Assembly (NCBI GenBank): GCA_022600395.1
Contig: JAHZKM010000093.1
Location: forward strand, 1 to 6,960
DNA: 6,960 bases
Reading direction: 5' to 3'
Origin: Pseudomonadota bacterium
Lineage (GTDB): Bacteria; Pseudomonadota; Gammaproteobacteria; PS1; Pseudothioglobaceae
Part shown: one piece after another, positions 1 through 6,516 of the stretch
Layout: the number at the start of each line of letters is the position of its first letter
Position numbering within the stretch: position 1 is the first letter of the stretch
Notes under the pieces: generated by a model
Told to the model about the DNA's origin: nothing
Seen by the model: the letters and a program-made list of their open reading frames with translations, nothing else
The model's database searches: none
Program-made: the position numbers and the translations under genes

Positions 1-423
1 ATAGGCAATAACATTCAGTTGGCCCTACGTTTTAATATTCAAAACCCCCAGCCAATTGGCGAGACGCTCGTATGGCAGGGCGAAGTTGATGCCTCTTTGC
101 ATGAGGTGGTTCAATCAGTGATAAATGTAACTTCTCGCGCACCTTTGGCATTTGGCAATAAAGATAAAAAAATCAAGAAAATCACTTGGTGTAGTGGTGG
201 TGCGCAAAGCTATATTGAACACGCGATTAATATTGGGGCAGATTGTTTTATAACTGGTGAAGTGTCAGAGCAGATTCCAGCTATTTGTAAAGAAAATGAC
301 ATTGCTTTTATTTCAGCGGGACATCATGCCACTGAGCGTTACGGAGTCCAGGCGTTAGGCCAGCATATTAGTCAAAAGTTCGAGCTTGATTATCAATATG
401 TTGATATTGATAATATTGTGTAG
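1..423 (+). CDS. Nif3-like (DUF34) metal-binding protein, YbgI type, C-terminal part
   Basis: This is the C-terminal ~140 residues of a Nif3/YbgI family protein. The frame is open from base 1, so the gene starts outside the window; the TTG at 19 is internal. It aligns from memory with E. coli YbgI (247 aa): the fragment opens at IGNNIQLA, matching the GNN that follows the metal-binding Asp. It contains TWCSGGAQSYI and FITGEVSEQ, and AGHHATER (codons near 316-339), whose His and Glu are family metal ligands. The other ligands lie upstream of the window. The family forms toroidal hexamers with a dinuclear metal centre. Its biochemical role is unsettled; links to GTP cyclohydrolase-like and hydrolase activity have been proposed. 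The stop TAG at 421-423 is followed by 95 bases before asd, which appears to have its own promoter, so the two need not share a transcript. Family assignment is firm; function is not. Confidence 0.93.
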   Translation: MGNNIQLALRFNIQNPQPIGETLVWQGEVDASLHEVVQSVINVTSRAPLAFGNKDKKIKKITWCSGGAQSYIEHAINIGADCFITGEVSEQIPAICKENDIAFISAGHHATERYGVQALGQHISQKFELDYQYVDIDNIV

Positions 424-453
424 ATAAAGACCAGACTGGTAGCTGTTTCAAGC

Positions 454-483
454 GTGAAAGCATTTGCTAAAATCACGTATAAT
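454..483 (+). promoter_or_regulatory. Candidate sigma-70 promoter for asd-hisB-hisH
   Basis: A perfect -10 box TATAAT lies at 478-483. The best -35 match is GTGAAA at 454-459 (4 of 6 to TTGACA) with an 18-base spacer. Transcription would begin near 490, giving a leader of about 30 T-rich bases before the asd ATG. The -10 is convincing and the -35 is mediocre. No operator or attenuator-like leader peptide was found in the short leader. Confidence 0.55.
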
Positions 484-518
484 ACTGGTTTTTATTTTTT
501 GATTTTATTCCGATACTT

Positions 519-1544
519 ATGAGTAAGAAATTTAACGTTGCCGTTGTTGGTGCAACAGGCGCTGTGGGCGAAACCATTCTTTCAATTTTAGAACAACGTG
601 ATTTTCCGATTGATAATCTTTATCCACTAGCTAGTGCTAATTCTGCAGGTAAGAAAGTATTTTGCCAAGGTAAAAGCTGGACAGTTCAGGATTTGGATAC
701 ATTTGATTTTTCTCAAGCTCAAGTCGGGTTGTTTTCAGCAGGCGGAAACATTTCTGAAAAATATGCGCCTATTGCAGCGGAAGCTGGCTGTGTAGTAATT
801 GATAATACAGCACATTTCAGACGTGATAAAGATATTCCTTTAGTTGTTCCTGAAGTTAATCCCCATGCAATTGCTGGCTATACACAGCGAAATATTATTG
901 CCAATCCTAATTGTTCAACCATTCAAATGTTGGTGGCATTAAAGCCAATTTATGACGCAGTGGGTATTGAGCGTATTAATGTTGCTACTTATCAAGCAGT
1001 ATCAGGCTCAGGCAAAGAGGCAATTTCTGAACTTATTGATCAAACTACAAAACTATTGGGTGGAAATACCGAGGTAGATGTTGAAGTTTATCCTAAGCAG
1101 ATTGCTTTTAATGTGATTCCACATATTGATGTTTTTCAAGAGAACGGTTACACCAAAGAAGAAATGAAAATGGTGTGGGAAACTCAAAAAATCTTTGAGG
1201 ATGAGAGTATTTTGGTTAACCCAACTGCTGTTCGTGTGCCAGTTATTTATGGCCACTCTGAGGCGATTAATATTGAAACTAAGAAAAAAATTACCGTCAA
1301 GGAAGCAACTAAGATTTTGTCAGAAGCGAACGGTGTAACAGTGATGGATAGGCGCGAAGATGGTGGTTATGCTACGCCATTTATCGAGGCAACAAATCAT
1401 GACGATACGTTTGTAAGCCGTATTCGTGAAGATATTTCTCATGAGAAAGGTTTAAACTTATGGGTAGTTTCTGATAATATTCGTAAGGGAGCGGCGCTGA
1501 ACACCATTCAGATTGCTGAAATTTTAATCGAAGAGTATTTATAA
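519..1544 (+). CDS. asd: Aspartate-semialdehyde dehydrogenase
   Basis: This enzyme reduces aspartyl phosphate to aspartate semialdehyde with NADPH in the cytoplasm. The step feeds lysine/diaminopimelate, threonine and methionine synthesis. The 341-residue length is normal. The Rossmann nucleotide loop is GATGAVG at residues 11-17. The catalytic cysteine is C132 in ANPNCST, followed by YQAVSGSGKEA (158-168). The substrate-binding region RVPVIYGHSEA carries R239 and the general base H246. The C-terminus (SDNIRKGAALNTIQIAE) is also typical. The Rossmann loop begins close to the first ATG, which supports this start, although no Shine-Dalgarno sequence precedes it. It heads a plus-strand group with hisB starting 12 bases after its stop. 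Pairing asd with his genes is uncommon; it may simply reflect compact packing. Confidence 0.97.
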   Translation: MSKKFNVAVVGATGAVGETILSILEQRDFPIDNLYPLASANSAGKKVFCQGKSWTVQDLDTFDFSQAQVGLFSAGGNISEKYAPIAAEAGCVVIDNTAHFRRDKDIPLVVPEVNPHAIAGYTQRNIIANPNCSTIQMLVALKPIYDAVGIERINVATYQAVSGSGKEAISELIDQTTKLLGGNTEVDVEVYPKQIAFNVIPHIDVFQENGYTKEEMKMVWETQKIFEDESILVNPTAVRVPVIYGHSEAINIETKKKITVKEATKILSEANGVTVMDRREDGGYATPFIEATNHDDTFVSRIREDISHEKGLNLWVVSDNIRKGAALNTIQIAEILIEEYL

Positions 1545-1556
1545 ACAACTATAAGC

Positions 1557-2138
1557 ATGATTAACGTATCAAGAAAGACCAATGAAACAGATATTCAAGT
1601 TGAGCTAAACTTATACGGTACCGGCCAAGCAAATATTGATACTGGCGTAGCATTTTTAGACCATATGTTGGACCAAGTGGCGCGTCACGGACTGATGGAT
1701 TTAACCATTAAATGTGATGGCGATACTCAAATTGATGATCATCACAGCGTGGAAGATATTGGCATTACCTTAGGCCAGGCTTTTTCACAGGCAGTTGGTG
1801 ACAAAGCTGGACTTACTCGTTATGGACACTCTTATGTTCCTTTGGATGAGGCCTTGTCTCGAGTTGTGCTAGATCTTTCTGGACGTCCAGGTCTCGAGCT
1901 TAATGTGAGTTTTACACGTGCTTTAATTGGTACATTTGATGTTGATTTATTTTCAGAGTTCTTCACTGGATTTGTGAATCATGCATTGGTAACTTTGCAT
2001 ATTGATAATTTAAAAGGGGTTAATTCGCATCACCAGGCGGAAACCATCTTTAAGGCATTTGGACGTGCACTGAGAATGGCGATTACACCTGACGAACGTC
2101 AAGTGGGTGTCATTCCTTCAACCAAAGGCTCTCTTTAG
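1557..2138 (+). CDS. hisB: Imidazoleglycerol-phosphate dehydratase (monofunctional HisB)
   Basis: This enzyme dehydrates imidazole glycerol phosphate to imidazole acetol phosphate in histidine synthesis. At 193 residues it is the stand-alone dehydratase, not the two-domain E. coli form that also has histidinol phosphatase; the phosphatase must be encoded elsewhere. The manganese-binding repeats are visible: [13 protein letters not shown] (33-45), [10 protein letters not shown] (60-69, ligands H62, H63, E66), PLDEALSR (95-102) and [17 protein letters not shown] (156-172, H158, H159, E162). The C-terminus IPSTKGSL is characteristic. The ATG lies 12 bases after the asd stop and gives the usual N-terminus of the family. 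No clear Shine-Dalgarno sequence precedes it, so translation may depend on coupling to asd. HisH follows after 16 bases. Identification is secure. Confidence 0.97.
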   Translation: MINVSRKTNETDIQVELNLYGTGQANIDTGVAFLDHMLDQVARHGLMDLTIKCDGDTQIDDHHSVEDIGITLGQAFSQAVGDKAGLTRYGHSYVPLDEALSRVVLDLSGRPGLELNVSFTRALIGTFDVDLFSEFFTGFVNHALVTLHIDNLKGVNSHHQAETIFKAFGRALRMAITPDERQVGVIPSTKGSL

Positions 2139-2154
2139 GTCAGCACCCAAAAAA

Positions 2155-2772
2155 ATGCAAAGTATTGCGATTATTGATTACGGCATGGGCAATGTGCGTA
2201 GCGTACAAAAAGCTATTGAGCACGTTGCGCCAAACGATACAGTCTTAATTACAGATAATGCTGAATTAATTAATGAAGCAGATCGAATTGTTTTTCCTGG
2301 TCAAGGAGCAATGGGTGCATGCATGCAAGCGCTTAATGAACATGGCTTGACTGATATTATTAAACGCTCTGCCCACGAAAAACCATTTTTGGGAATTTGC
2401 TTAGGCATGCAATTGCTCTTTGATCATTCTCAGGAAAATGGCGGCACAGAAGGATTATCAATTATTTCTGGTAATGTGGTTAAATTTGATAAAAGTGAAC
2501 TAAAAATCCCACATATGGGATGGAATACTGTAAAACAATCATCTGATCATCCACTTTGGCATAATATTGACGATAATTCGCGCTTTTATAGTGTGCATAG
2601 TTATTATGTTTCACAAGCAGATGCCTCAACAGTTGCTGGTACTACTCACTACGGTATAGATTTTACGTGCGCTGTTGCTAAAGATAACATGTTTGCTGTG
2701 CAGTTTCATCCTGAAAAATCTCAGCATGATGGACTGCAAATGTTAACTAATTTTGTTCATTGGCAAATTTAA
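2155..2772 (+). CDS. hisH: Imidazole glycerol phosphate synthase, glutamine amidotransferase subunit
   Basis: This glutaminase subunit releases ammonia from glutamine and channels it to HisF, which makes imidazole glycerol phosphate and AICAR. It is a 205-residue class I (triad) amidotransferase: nucleophile C82 in GICLGMQLLF, with H185 and E187 in QFHPEKS. Other family marks are IDYGMGN (7-13), FPGQGAMGACMQAL (47-60), ENGGTEGL (94-101) and IPHMGWN (118-124). I chose the ATG at 2155 because it puts the family N-terminus right at the start; an upstream in-frame GTG at 2107 would overlap hisB and add 16 residues unlike the family. It sits 16 bases after hisB. Its partner gene hisF and also hisA do not follow; instead the group ends against convergent minus-strand genes. 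The stop (2770-2772) overlaps by two bases the stop of the minus-strand small reading described below. Confidence 0.97.
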   Translation: MQSIAIIDYGMGNVRSVQKAIEHVAPNDTVLITDNAELINEADRIVFPGQGAMGACMQALNEHGLTDIIKRSAHEKPFLGICLGMQLLFDHSQENGGTEGLSIISGNVVKFDKSELKIPHMGWNTVKQSSDHPLWHNIDDNSRFYSVHSYYVSQADASTVAGTTHYGIDFTCAVAKDNMFAVQFHPEKSQHDGLQMLTNFVHWQI

Positions 2773-2852
2773 AGCTTTTTGTAATTATCTAGTTCTATAA
2801 TAAGTCTGGCCTTATCATTTCGAGCAGCACTAATCCAACTTCTGTTTGTCAA

Positions 2853-2894
2853 TGCACCCTCTAATGCATACAAAGAACAAAGGTGCAGTTTTTT
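2853..2894 (+). terminator. Candidate rho-independent terminator after hisH
   Basis: TGCACC (2853-2858) can pair perfectly with GGTGCA (2882-2887), and the next bases are G followed by six Ts (2889-2894). This has the form of an intrinsic terminator about 80 bases after the hisH stop. The 6-bp stem is GC-containing, but the 23-base loop is long, so it may be weak. The same bases on the other strand belong to the frameshifted small reading, so terminator function and coding function overlap here. Confidence 0.45.
2888..2894 (-). other. Slippery-type heptamer A_AAA_AAC at the frame junction
   Basis: Read on the minus strand in the frame of the upstream ATG, the codons are TTA AAA AAC, so A_AAA_AAC has the X_XXY_YYZ phase used for -1 frameshifting. 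After a -1 slip the next codon is CTG, which is exactly the frame of the downstream open reading. TGCACC directly abuts it and pairs with GGTGCA further on, but zero spacing is shorter than the usual 5-10 bases for a stimulatory hairpin. No Shine-Dalgarno-like stimulator is seen upstream. A plain one-base deletion in the A-run would leave the same picture. Confidence 0.4.
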
Positions 2895-3011
2895 AATTTA
2901 ATATAGGCGCCAATCGCACGGATCTCTTGTAAGTCTTTTCTTGAATAAATATTGATTGAATTTAACTGAGATTCAGATAAAGCCCTAGGCTTTAAAATTG
3001 TGTTAATTATC

Positions 3012-3848
3012 CTATCGTAAGGCATTGTAACAGCGCATTACATGTTGATGATAACCGCTACCAAAGATATTCAAATGATTAAGATAATGATAAAGCATGT
3101 ACAGTGGCTTTCTGTCATTAAAGCTTTTGCTTAGTGGATAAGTTTTATTATAGCTCTCATAAAATTCACTTGAAAAGCCGCCAAACATAAAAGTAAGGGC
3201 AAAATCTATTTCTCTGTGCCCATAGTAACTGGCAGAATCAATAAAATAAGGATTATCTTCTCCACTTAAAACATTGCCAGACCAAAGATCGCCATGTAGC
3301 AGGGTAGGCTTAATATCATAATCCAATAATTTCGGCAAGAGGGTTTTGATGCTTAATAGTTGTTGATATTCTTCCTCGCTAATTAGCTGATTGTCTTTTG
3401 CTAGATTGATTTGATATTGCAGTCGATATTGCCAATAAAATTGTGCCCAATTATCAATCTTTTCTCCAACTGCATTGGGTTGTGGTGTTTGTCCAATTTT
3501 GTTGTCAAAATCAAAGCCAAAAAACGGTTGTGTGTTTTGATGCAATTGGGCTAGCTCAATCCCCATTTGTGATTGTAAGTTTGGATTATGTTTGACTTCA
3601 ATCCATTCTAATATTAAGCAGTGTTCATCACTGGCTAGCACTTTTGGCGCATGAATGATTTTTCCTAATAAGTTCAATTCCTGACCTTCGAGAATAAGCT
3701 GTTGGTTTTTTCGAGATTGGTGTTTAACAAAAACAGTTTGATTGTTGGCTAACAATACCTTGTCTGCTAAAAACAACCCAGTGCCGACTGACTGTTTGCG
3801 AACTACTGCTTGCTTAAGATGCTGTTTAATGTAAGCTTCAACAGACAT
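3012..3848 (-). CDS. Fructosamine/ketosamine-3-kinase family protein (YniA-like)
   Basis: A 278-residue cytoplasmic kinase of the FN3K family, which has an aminoglycoside-phosphotransferase-like fold. Characterised relatives phosphorylate sugar adducts (fructosamine, ribulosamine or erythrulosamine) on amines so that the adduct falls off, a protein repair reaction. Visible features: a glycine-rich loop SVGTGLF (20-26), the ATP lysine K42 in VFVKH, FGFDFDN (110-116) followed by TPQPN (121-125), the catalytic loop LHGDLWSGN (184-192, D187), and the metal site YFIDSASYYGHREIDFAL (201-218, D204). The C-terminal YMLYHYLNHLNIFG is also family-typical. E. coli YniA is 286 residues, so this is full length. 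The ATG lies 9 bases after the DUF1841 stop, making it the third gene of the nth group; its own leader has no Shine-Dalgarno sequence. The exact substrate cannot be read from sequence. Its last codons overlap the start of the frameshifted small reading. Confidence 0.9.
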   Translation of the reverse strand: MSVEAYIKQHLKQAVVRKQSVGTGLFLADKVLLANNQTVFVKHQSRKNQQLILEGQELNLLGKIIHAPKVLASDEHCLILEWIEVKHNPNLQSQMGIELAQLHQNTQPFFGFDFDNKIGQTPQPNAVGEKIDNWAQFYWQYRLQYQINLAKDNQLISEEEYQQLLSIKTLLPKLLDYDIKPTLLHGDLWSGNVLSGEDNPYFIDSASYYGHREIDFALTFMFGGFSSEFYESYNKTYPLSKSFNDRKPLYMLYHYLNHLNIFGSGYHQHVMRCYNALR

Positions 3849-3857
3849 GTTTAAACG

Positions 3858-4277
3858 CTATTCTGATTGTTGTTTTAAGCAGCGAATATAGGCTTGATGA
3901 TCCATTGCTGTGTTGTTTTTTTGTGATGAGAAAATCATCTGTGCAATACAATCCATCATCAGGTGTTCAACTTGATGTGGGTCTTTAACTTTGCTTAGAA
4001 TCTTTTGATAATAGTCATTAATACCAAGAGGTTGATTAATTGAGAGCTGCTCTCTTAAAGACAAGTGCAAATTAATATGTAAAAAAGGATTAACCTCACC
4101 ACTTTCTGGAAAATAATCAGACTCCACATTGCTGATTAGCGAATGATACTCTGGGTGCAGTTCAATAATTTTGGTCAGTTGGCCTTCTAATGGATCAAGT
4201 GGTTTTCTGTCTAAAAACTTTTTCCAAGCATTGGCTAGAAACTTGCGTTGCTCTGTTCTATCTTGAGTGTAGAGCAC
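3858..4277 (-). CDS. DUF1841 family protein
   Basis: A 139-residue soluble protein that I recognise as DUF1841, a proteobacterial family of unknown function. Supporting motifs are the N-terminal NAWKKFLDRKPLDPLE (16-31), IIELHPEYH (37-45), NPFLHINLHLSLREQLSINQ (63-82), and KDPHQVEHLMMDCIAQMIF (98-116). Paired histidines recur (H41/H45, H67/H71, H101/H105), a pattern that could bind metal, but that is only inference. The start is GTG at 4277; an in-frame TAA two codons upstream rules out a longer form, and the family N-terminus fits this start. It begins 8 bases after the nth stop and ends 9 bases before the kinase ATG, so the three are very probably one transcript. No signal peptide or membrane segment is seen. 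Confidence 0.85.
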   Translation of the reverse strand: MLYTQDRTEQRKFLANAWKKFLDRKPLDPLEGQLTKIIELHPEYHSLISNVESDYFPESGEVNPFLHINLHLSLREQLSINQPLGINDYYQKILSKVKDPHQVEHLMMDCIAQMIFSSQKNNTAMDHQAYIRCLKQQSE

Positions 4278-4285
4278 CGCTTAGA

Positions 4286-4918
4286 CTATAGGTTTTTTTC
4301 TTCGTATTCACACAAATCAAGCAAAATGCATTCAGTGCATAATGGTGATCTCGCTTTACATGTGTAGCGACCGTGCAGAATCATTAAGTGGTGTGCAGGT
4401 ACACGGTGCTCGTCAGGAATAAATTTAACTAATTTCTTTTCAACCTCAAGTACTGTCTTGCCGCTGGCAATAGCAGTACGATTAGCAACGCGGTAAATAT
4501 GAGTGTCAACTGCGATAGTAGGGTGTCCAAATGCTGTATTTAAAACAACATTTGCTGTTTTGCGACCAACACCTGGAAGTGCTTCTAGTTCTTTACGAGT
4601 TTCAGGTACGTTGGAATCGTACTTATCGATTAGAATTTTACAAGCTTGGATAATATGCTTAGCTTTTGAATTAAACAGGCCAATGGTTTTAATGGTGTCT
4701 CTTAGTGTGTCTTCACCTAGCTCAAAAATCGATTCAGGTGTATTGGCAATAGGGAATAGCTTATCAGTAACTTTATTGACACTTTTGTCAGTTGCTTGAG
4801 CAGATAAAGTGACCGCCACCAATAATTCAAACGGAGTTGAGTAGTTTAATTCTGTTGTCGGATTAGGTATTTTTTTCAATAACCTTTCAAACATTTCAAA
4901 ACGAGTCTCAGCGTTCAT
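4286..4918 (-). CDS. nth: Endonuclease III, DNA glycosylase/AP lyase
   Basis: This base-excision repair enzyme removes oxidised pyrimidines (such as thymine glycol) from DNA and nicks the abasic site. It has 210 residues against 211 in E. coli and keeps the E. coli numbering at the key positions. The helix-hairpin-helix LPGVGRKTANVVL (114-126) carries the catalytic lysine K120, and the catalytic aspartate D138 lies in AVDTHIYRV (136-144). The [4Fe-4S] cluster cysteines are C187, C194, C197 and C203 with the classic 6-2-5 spacing. The substrate region LSAQATDKSVN (38-48) is intact. The ATG at 4918 fits the family start and follows a weak purine-rich AGAGAAGA leader. It is the first gene of a minus-strand group, with a near-ideal promoter just upstream; DUF1841 and the kinase follow closely. 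Confidence 0.98.
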   Translation of the reverse strand: MNAETRFEMFERLLKKIPNPTTELNYSTPFELLVAVTLSAQATDKSVNKVTDKLFPIANTPESIFELGEDTLRDTIKTIGLFNSKAKHIIQACKILIDKYDSNVPETRKELEALPGVGRKTANVVLNTAFGHPTIAVDTHIYRVANRTAIASGKTVLEVEKKLVKFIPDEHRVPAHHLMILHGRYTCKARSPLCTECILLDLCEYEEKNL

Positions 4919-4952
4919 TTTCTTCTCTGCATTAATTACTTAATAGCCAAAT

Positions 4953-4981
4953 ATTATACCCGATATCTGATTTAATAGCAA
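4953..4981 (-). promoter_or_regulatory. Sigma-70 promoter for the nth group
   Basis: On the minus strand, TTGCTA (4981-4976; 4 of 6 to the -35 consensus) is separated by exactly 17 bases from a perfect TATAAT (4958-4953). Transcription would start near 4946, about 28 bases before the nth ATG. It sits in the short gap after the sbcB stop, which suggests nth-DUF1841-kinase is transcribed separately from sbcB. No operator palindrome stands out. Confidence 0.75.
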
Positions 4982-5022
4982 AAAGAGCGAGATAACAACT
5001 CAATTGGTATGGATATTTAAGA

Positions 5023-6438
5023 TTAGAAGAATGACTCTCCATAGCTTTCAAGCTGCTGCCAGAGACTTTCTTTTTCTGGATGTTGCTCTCGCATGGCATG
5101 GATGCGTTGAAAATATGCATCAATTGATAAATAACCGTTTTCACCAGCTTGTACTCTACCTTGCACGGTTTCAAACCAATTTTCAGCTTCATCCTCTGTT
5201 AAAGATTCTGGGTAGTTTCTTGCTTTAAAATATATGAGTAAATCTGAGAGTTTCTCATCTTTAAATTTTGGGTGAAAATTTTGAAGCTCTTCTGCGCTTA
5301 ATGTCTGAATTTGTTCAGCAATGCGCTTGTCGGCATTGTCCATAAAGCCGTTATAAAGCGATTGATCAACATCACTATTTCCAGAAAATTCTTGATCATT
5401 TTGATATAAATTTTGTACGACTTTTTCTAGGCTAGCCTGATTATCTTTAATAAAGGATAAATGTTGCATGCAGCGCTCCATATTGATTTGAAGTTGCTCA
5501 ACTACTTTAGGTTCAATTTTATAAACATTAGGCACAAACATAGGGCTTTTGTTAAAAATCAAATCTTTAATTTGTAAGCGCTCTACACCTTCTGGCAATT
5601 CTGATTGTTTGGTAAACATTAAGGTTTTAAGCTCATCAGTACTTAGCTCTAGTAATATAGTAGGGTCTTGATCTAAGTTAAATACAATTACCCGATCTTT
5701 ATAAGCTGGATGATAGGCCAAGGCTACTGATAGACGAGTGCAAGATAATGTGGCTGGATACATACCTGAAGTATGCAGCATTGGCTCAAAAAGATTGATT
5801 TGAGATTCTACAAATTTTTTCTCTCGCAATTTAAACGCATAGTCAAAGAGTTGAGGCTGTGTGTTTTTAATAATTTTAGCAATGGCGATAGTGGCCCGCA
5901 CATCGGCTAAAGCATCATGCGCATTAGTATGCTCAATACCGTTTGCAGGGGAAAGTTGATCAAGTTTAAAAATCGGCTTGCCGTTTCCGTCATAAACCCA
6001 TTCTAGACTAGCATCTTTTTTGAGTGCATAACATAGGCGCACAACATCTAAAATATCCCAACGGGTGTTGCCATTTTGCCAATGCCATGCATATGGGTCG
6101 AGAAAGTTTCGATAAAGTGTATAGCGAGTAAACTCATCATCAAAACGAATTGAGTTGTAGCCAACAATACAGGTGTTTGGTGTTGTAAATTCGGCTAATA
6201 TTTTTTGAATAAAAACATGCTCAATATCACCTTTTTGATCACACAATTGAGGGGTAATTCCAGTTACATTGCAAGCTTCGGGCGATGGCAGGCAGTCATT
6301 GGTTGGCTTGCAATAAAACATTTGTTCATCAAGGATATTGAGGTTTTCATCTGTTCGAATGCCTGCAAATTGAGAAATTCTGTCTGTTTTTGGGCTAATA
6401 CCAAACGTTTCGTAGTCGTACCAATAGAATGTTTTCAT
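5023..6438 (-). CDS. sbcB: Exodeoxyribonuclease I
   Basis: This 3'-to-5' single-strand DNA exonuclease acts in mismatch repair and recombination, usually in contact with SSB. At 471 residues it is close to the E. coli length of 475. The DEDDh catalytic set is visible: D8 and E10 in WYDYETFG (Exo I), the aspartate of GYNSIRFDDEFTR (93-105, Exo II), and H174 and D179 in TNAHDALADVRA (171-182, Exo III). By analogy with E. coli, the nuclease domain covers roughly 1-195, an SH3-like domain 200-350, and a helical domain the remainder. The ATG at 6438 puts Exo I at the expected distance from the N-terminus. No clear Shine-Dalgarno sequence or promoter is seen in the short gap after the cold-shock terminator, so expression may rely on readthrough or on a weak promoter. 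The product is intact. Confidence 0.96.
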   Translation of the reverse strand: MKTFYWYDYETFGISPKTDRISQFAGIRTDENLNILDEQMFYCKPTNDCLPSPEACNVTGITPQLCDQKGDIEHVFIQKILAEFTTPNTCIVGYNSIRFDDEFTRYTLYRNFLDPYAWHWQNGNTRWDILDVVRLCYALKKDASLEWVYDGNGKPIFKLDQLSPANGIEHTNAHDALADVRATIAIAKIIKNTQPQLFDYAFKLREKKFVESQINLFEPMLHTSGMYPATLSCTRLSVALAYHPAYKDRVIVFNLDQDPTILLELSTDELKTLMFTKQSELPEGVERLQIKDLIFNKSPMFVPNVYKIEPKVVEQLQINMERCMQHLSFIKDNQASLEKVVQNLYQNDQEFSGNSDVDQSLYNGFMDNADKRIAEQIQTLSAEELQNFHPKFKDEKLSDLLIYFKARNYPESLTEDEAENWFETVQGRVQAGENGYLSIDAYFQRIHAMREQHPEKESLWQQLESYGESFF

Positions 6439-6466
6439 GAGTTTATTTTAACGAATTTTTGGCAAT

Positions 6467-6496
6467 AAAAAACCCAGCGTTTAAGCTGGGTTTTTT
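6467..6496 (-). terminator. Rho-independent terminator of the cold-shock gene
   Basis: AACCCAGC (6471-6478) pairs with GCTGGGTT (6485-6492) around a 6-base loop, and the flanking A-run (from 6467) and T-run (to 6496) can extend the stem. On the minus strand it lies about 20 bases after the cold-shock stop and ends in TTTTTT. Because of the symmetrical A and T flanks it could work in both directions, but no plus-strand gene needs it here. It separates the cold-shock gene from sbcB. Confidence 0.88.
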
Positions 6497-6516
6497 ATAT
6501 CAATAATTTAAAGAAA

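Larger units (their letters stand above)
2769..3025 (-). pseudogene. Unrecognised small gene with a -1 frame break (85-residue joint reading)
   Basis: An ATG at 3025-3023 lies inside the end of the kinase gene and overlaps it by 14 bases. It opens 54 codons ending at a TAG (2863-2861). The first 46 codons look protein-like (start MPYDRIINTILKPRALSESQ, then RKDLQEIRAIGAYIKLK). At A_AAA_AAC (2894-2888) the -1 frame takes over and stays open for 39 codons, including LYALEGAL, NRSWISAARNDKARLI and ELDNYKKL, to a TAA at 2771-2769. The joint 85-residue product would be helical, charged and cytoplasmic, with no signal peptide or membrane segment. It fills the gap between the kinase and hisH almost exactly and would be the last gene of the nth group. 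I do not recognise a family. It could be a gene disabled by loss of one A, a gene using -1 frameshifting, or an assembly or sequencing error. A chance open reading is possible but less likely given the fit at both ends. Confidence 0.5.

Noticed and set aside
430..440. ACCAG/CTGGT inverted repeat after the Nif3 gene
   Set aside because: The one-base loop cannot form a proper hairpin and no T-run follows, so it is not a convincing terminator.
1053..1256. Minus-strand open frame inside asd
   Set aside because: It lies wholly within the well-supported asd gene and its translation resembles no family.
2107..2154. Upstream GTG start for hisH giving 16 more residues
   Set aside because: It would overlap hisB by 32 bases and add residues absent from HisH; the ATG at 2155 gives the usual N-terminus.
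2978..2994. 7-bp palindrome TAAAGCC/GGCTTTA with a 3-base loop as a terminator
   Set aside because: No T-run follows on either strand and it lies within the coding part of the frameshifted reading.
4503..4799. Plus-strand open frame inside nth
   Set aside because: Antisense shadow of a gene whose catalytic and cluster residues are all intact.
4932..5228. Open frames on both strands around the sbcB 3' end
   Set aside because: They overlap the sbcB coding end and the nth promoter, and neither translation is protein-like for any family I know.
6205..6468. Plus-strand open frame opposite the sbcB 5' end
   Set aside because: Antisense shadow of the Exo I and neighbouring region of sbcB, and it runs into the cold-shock terminator.
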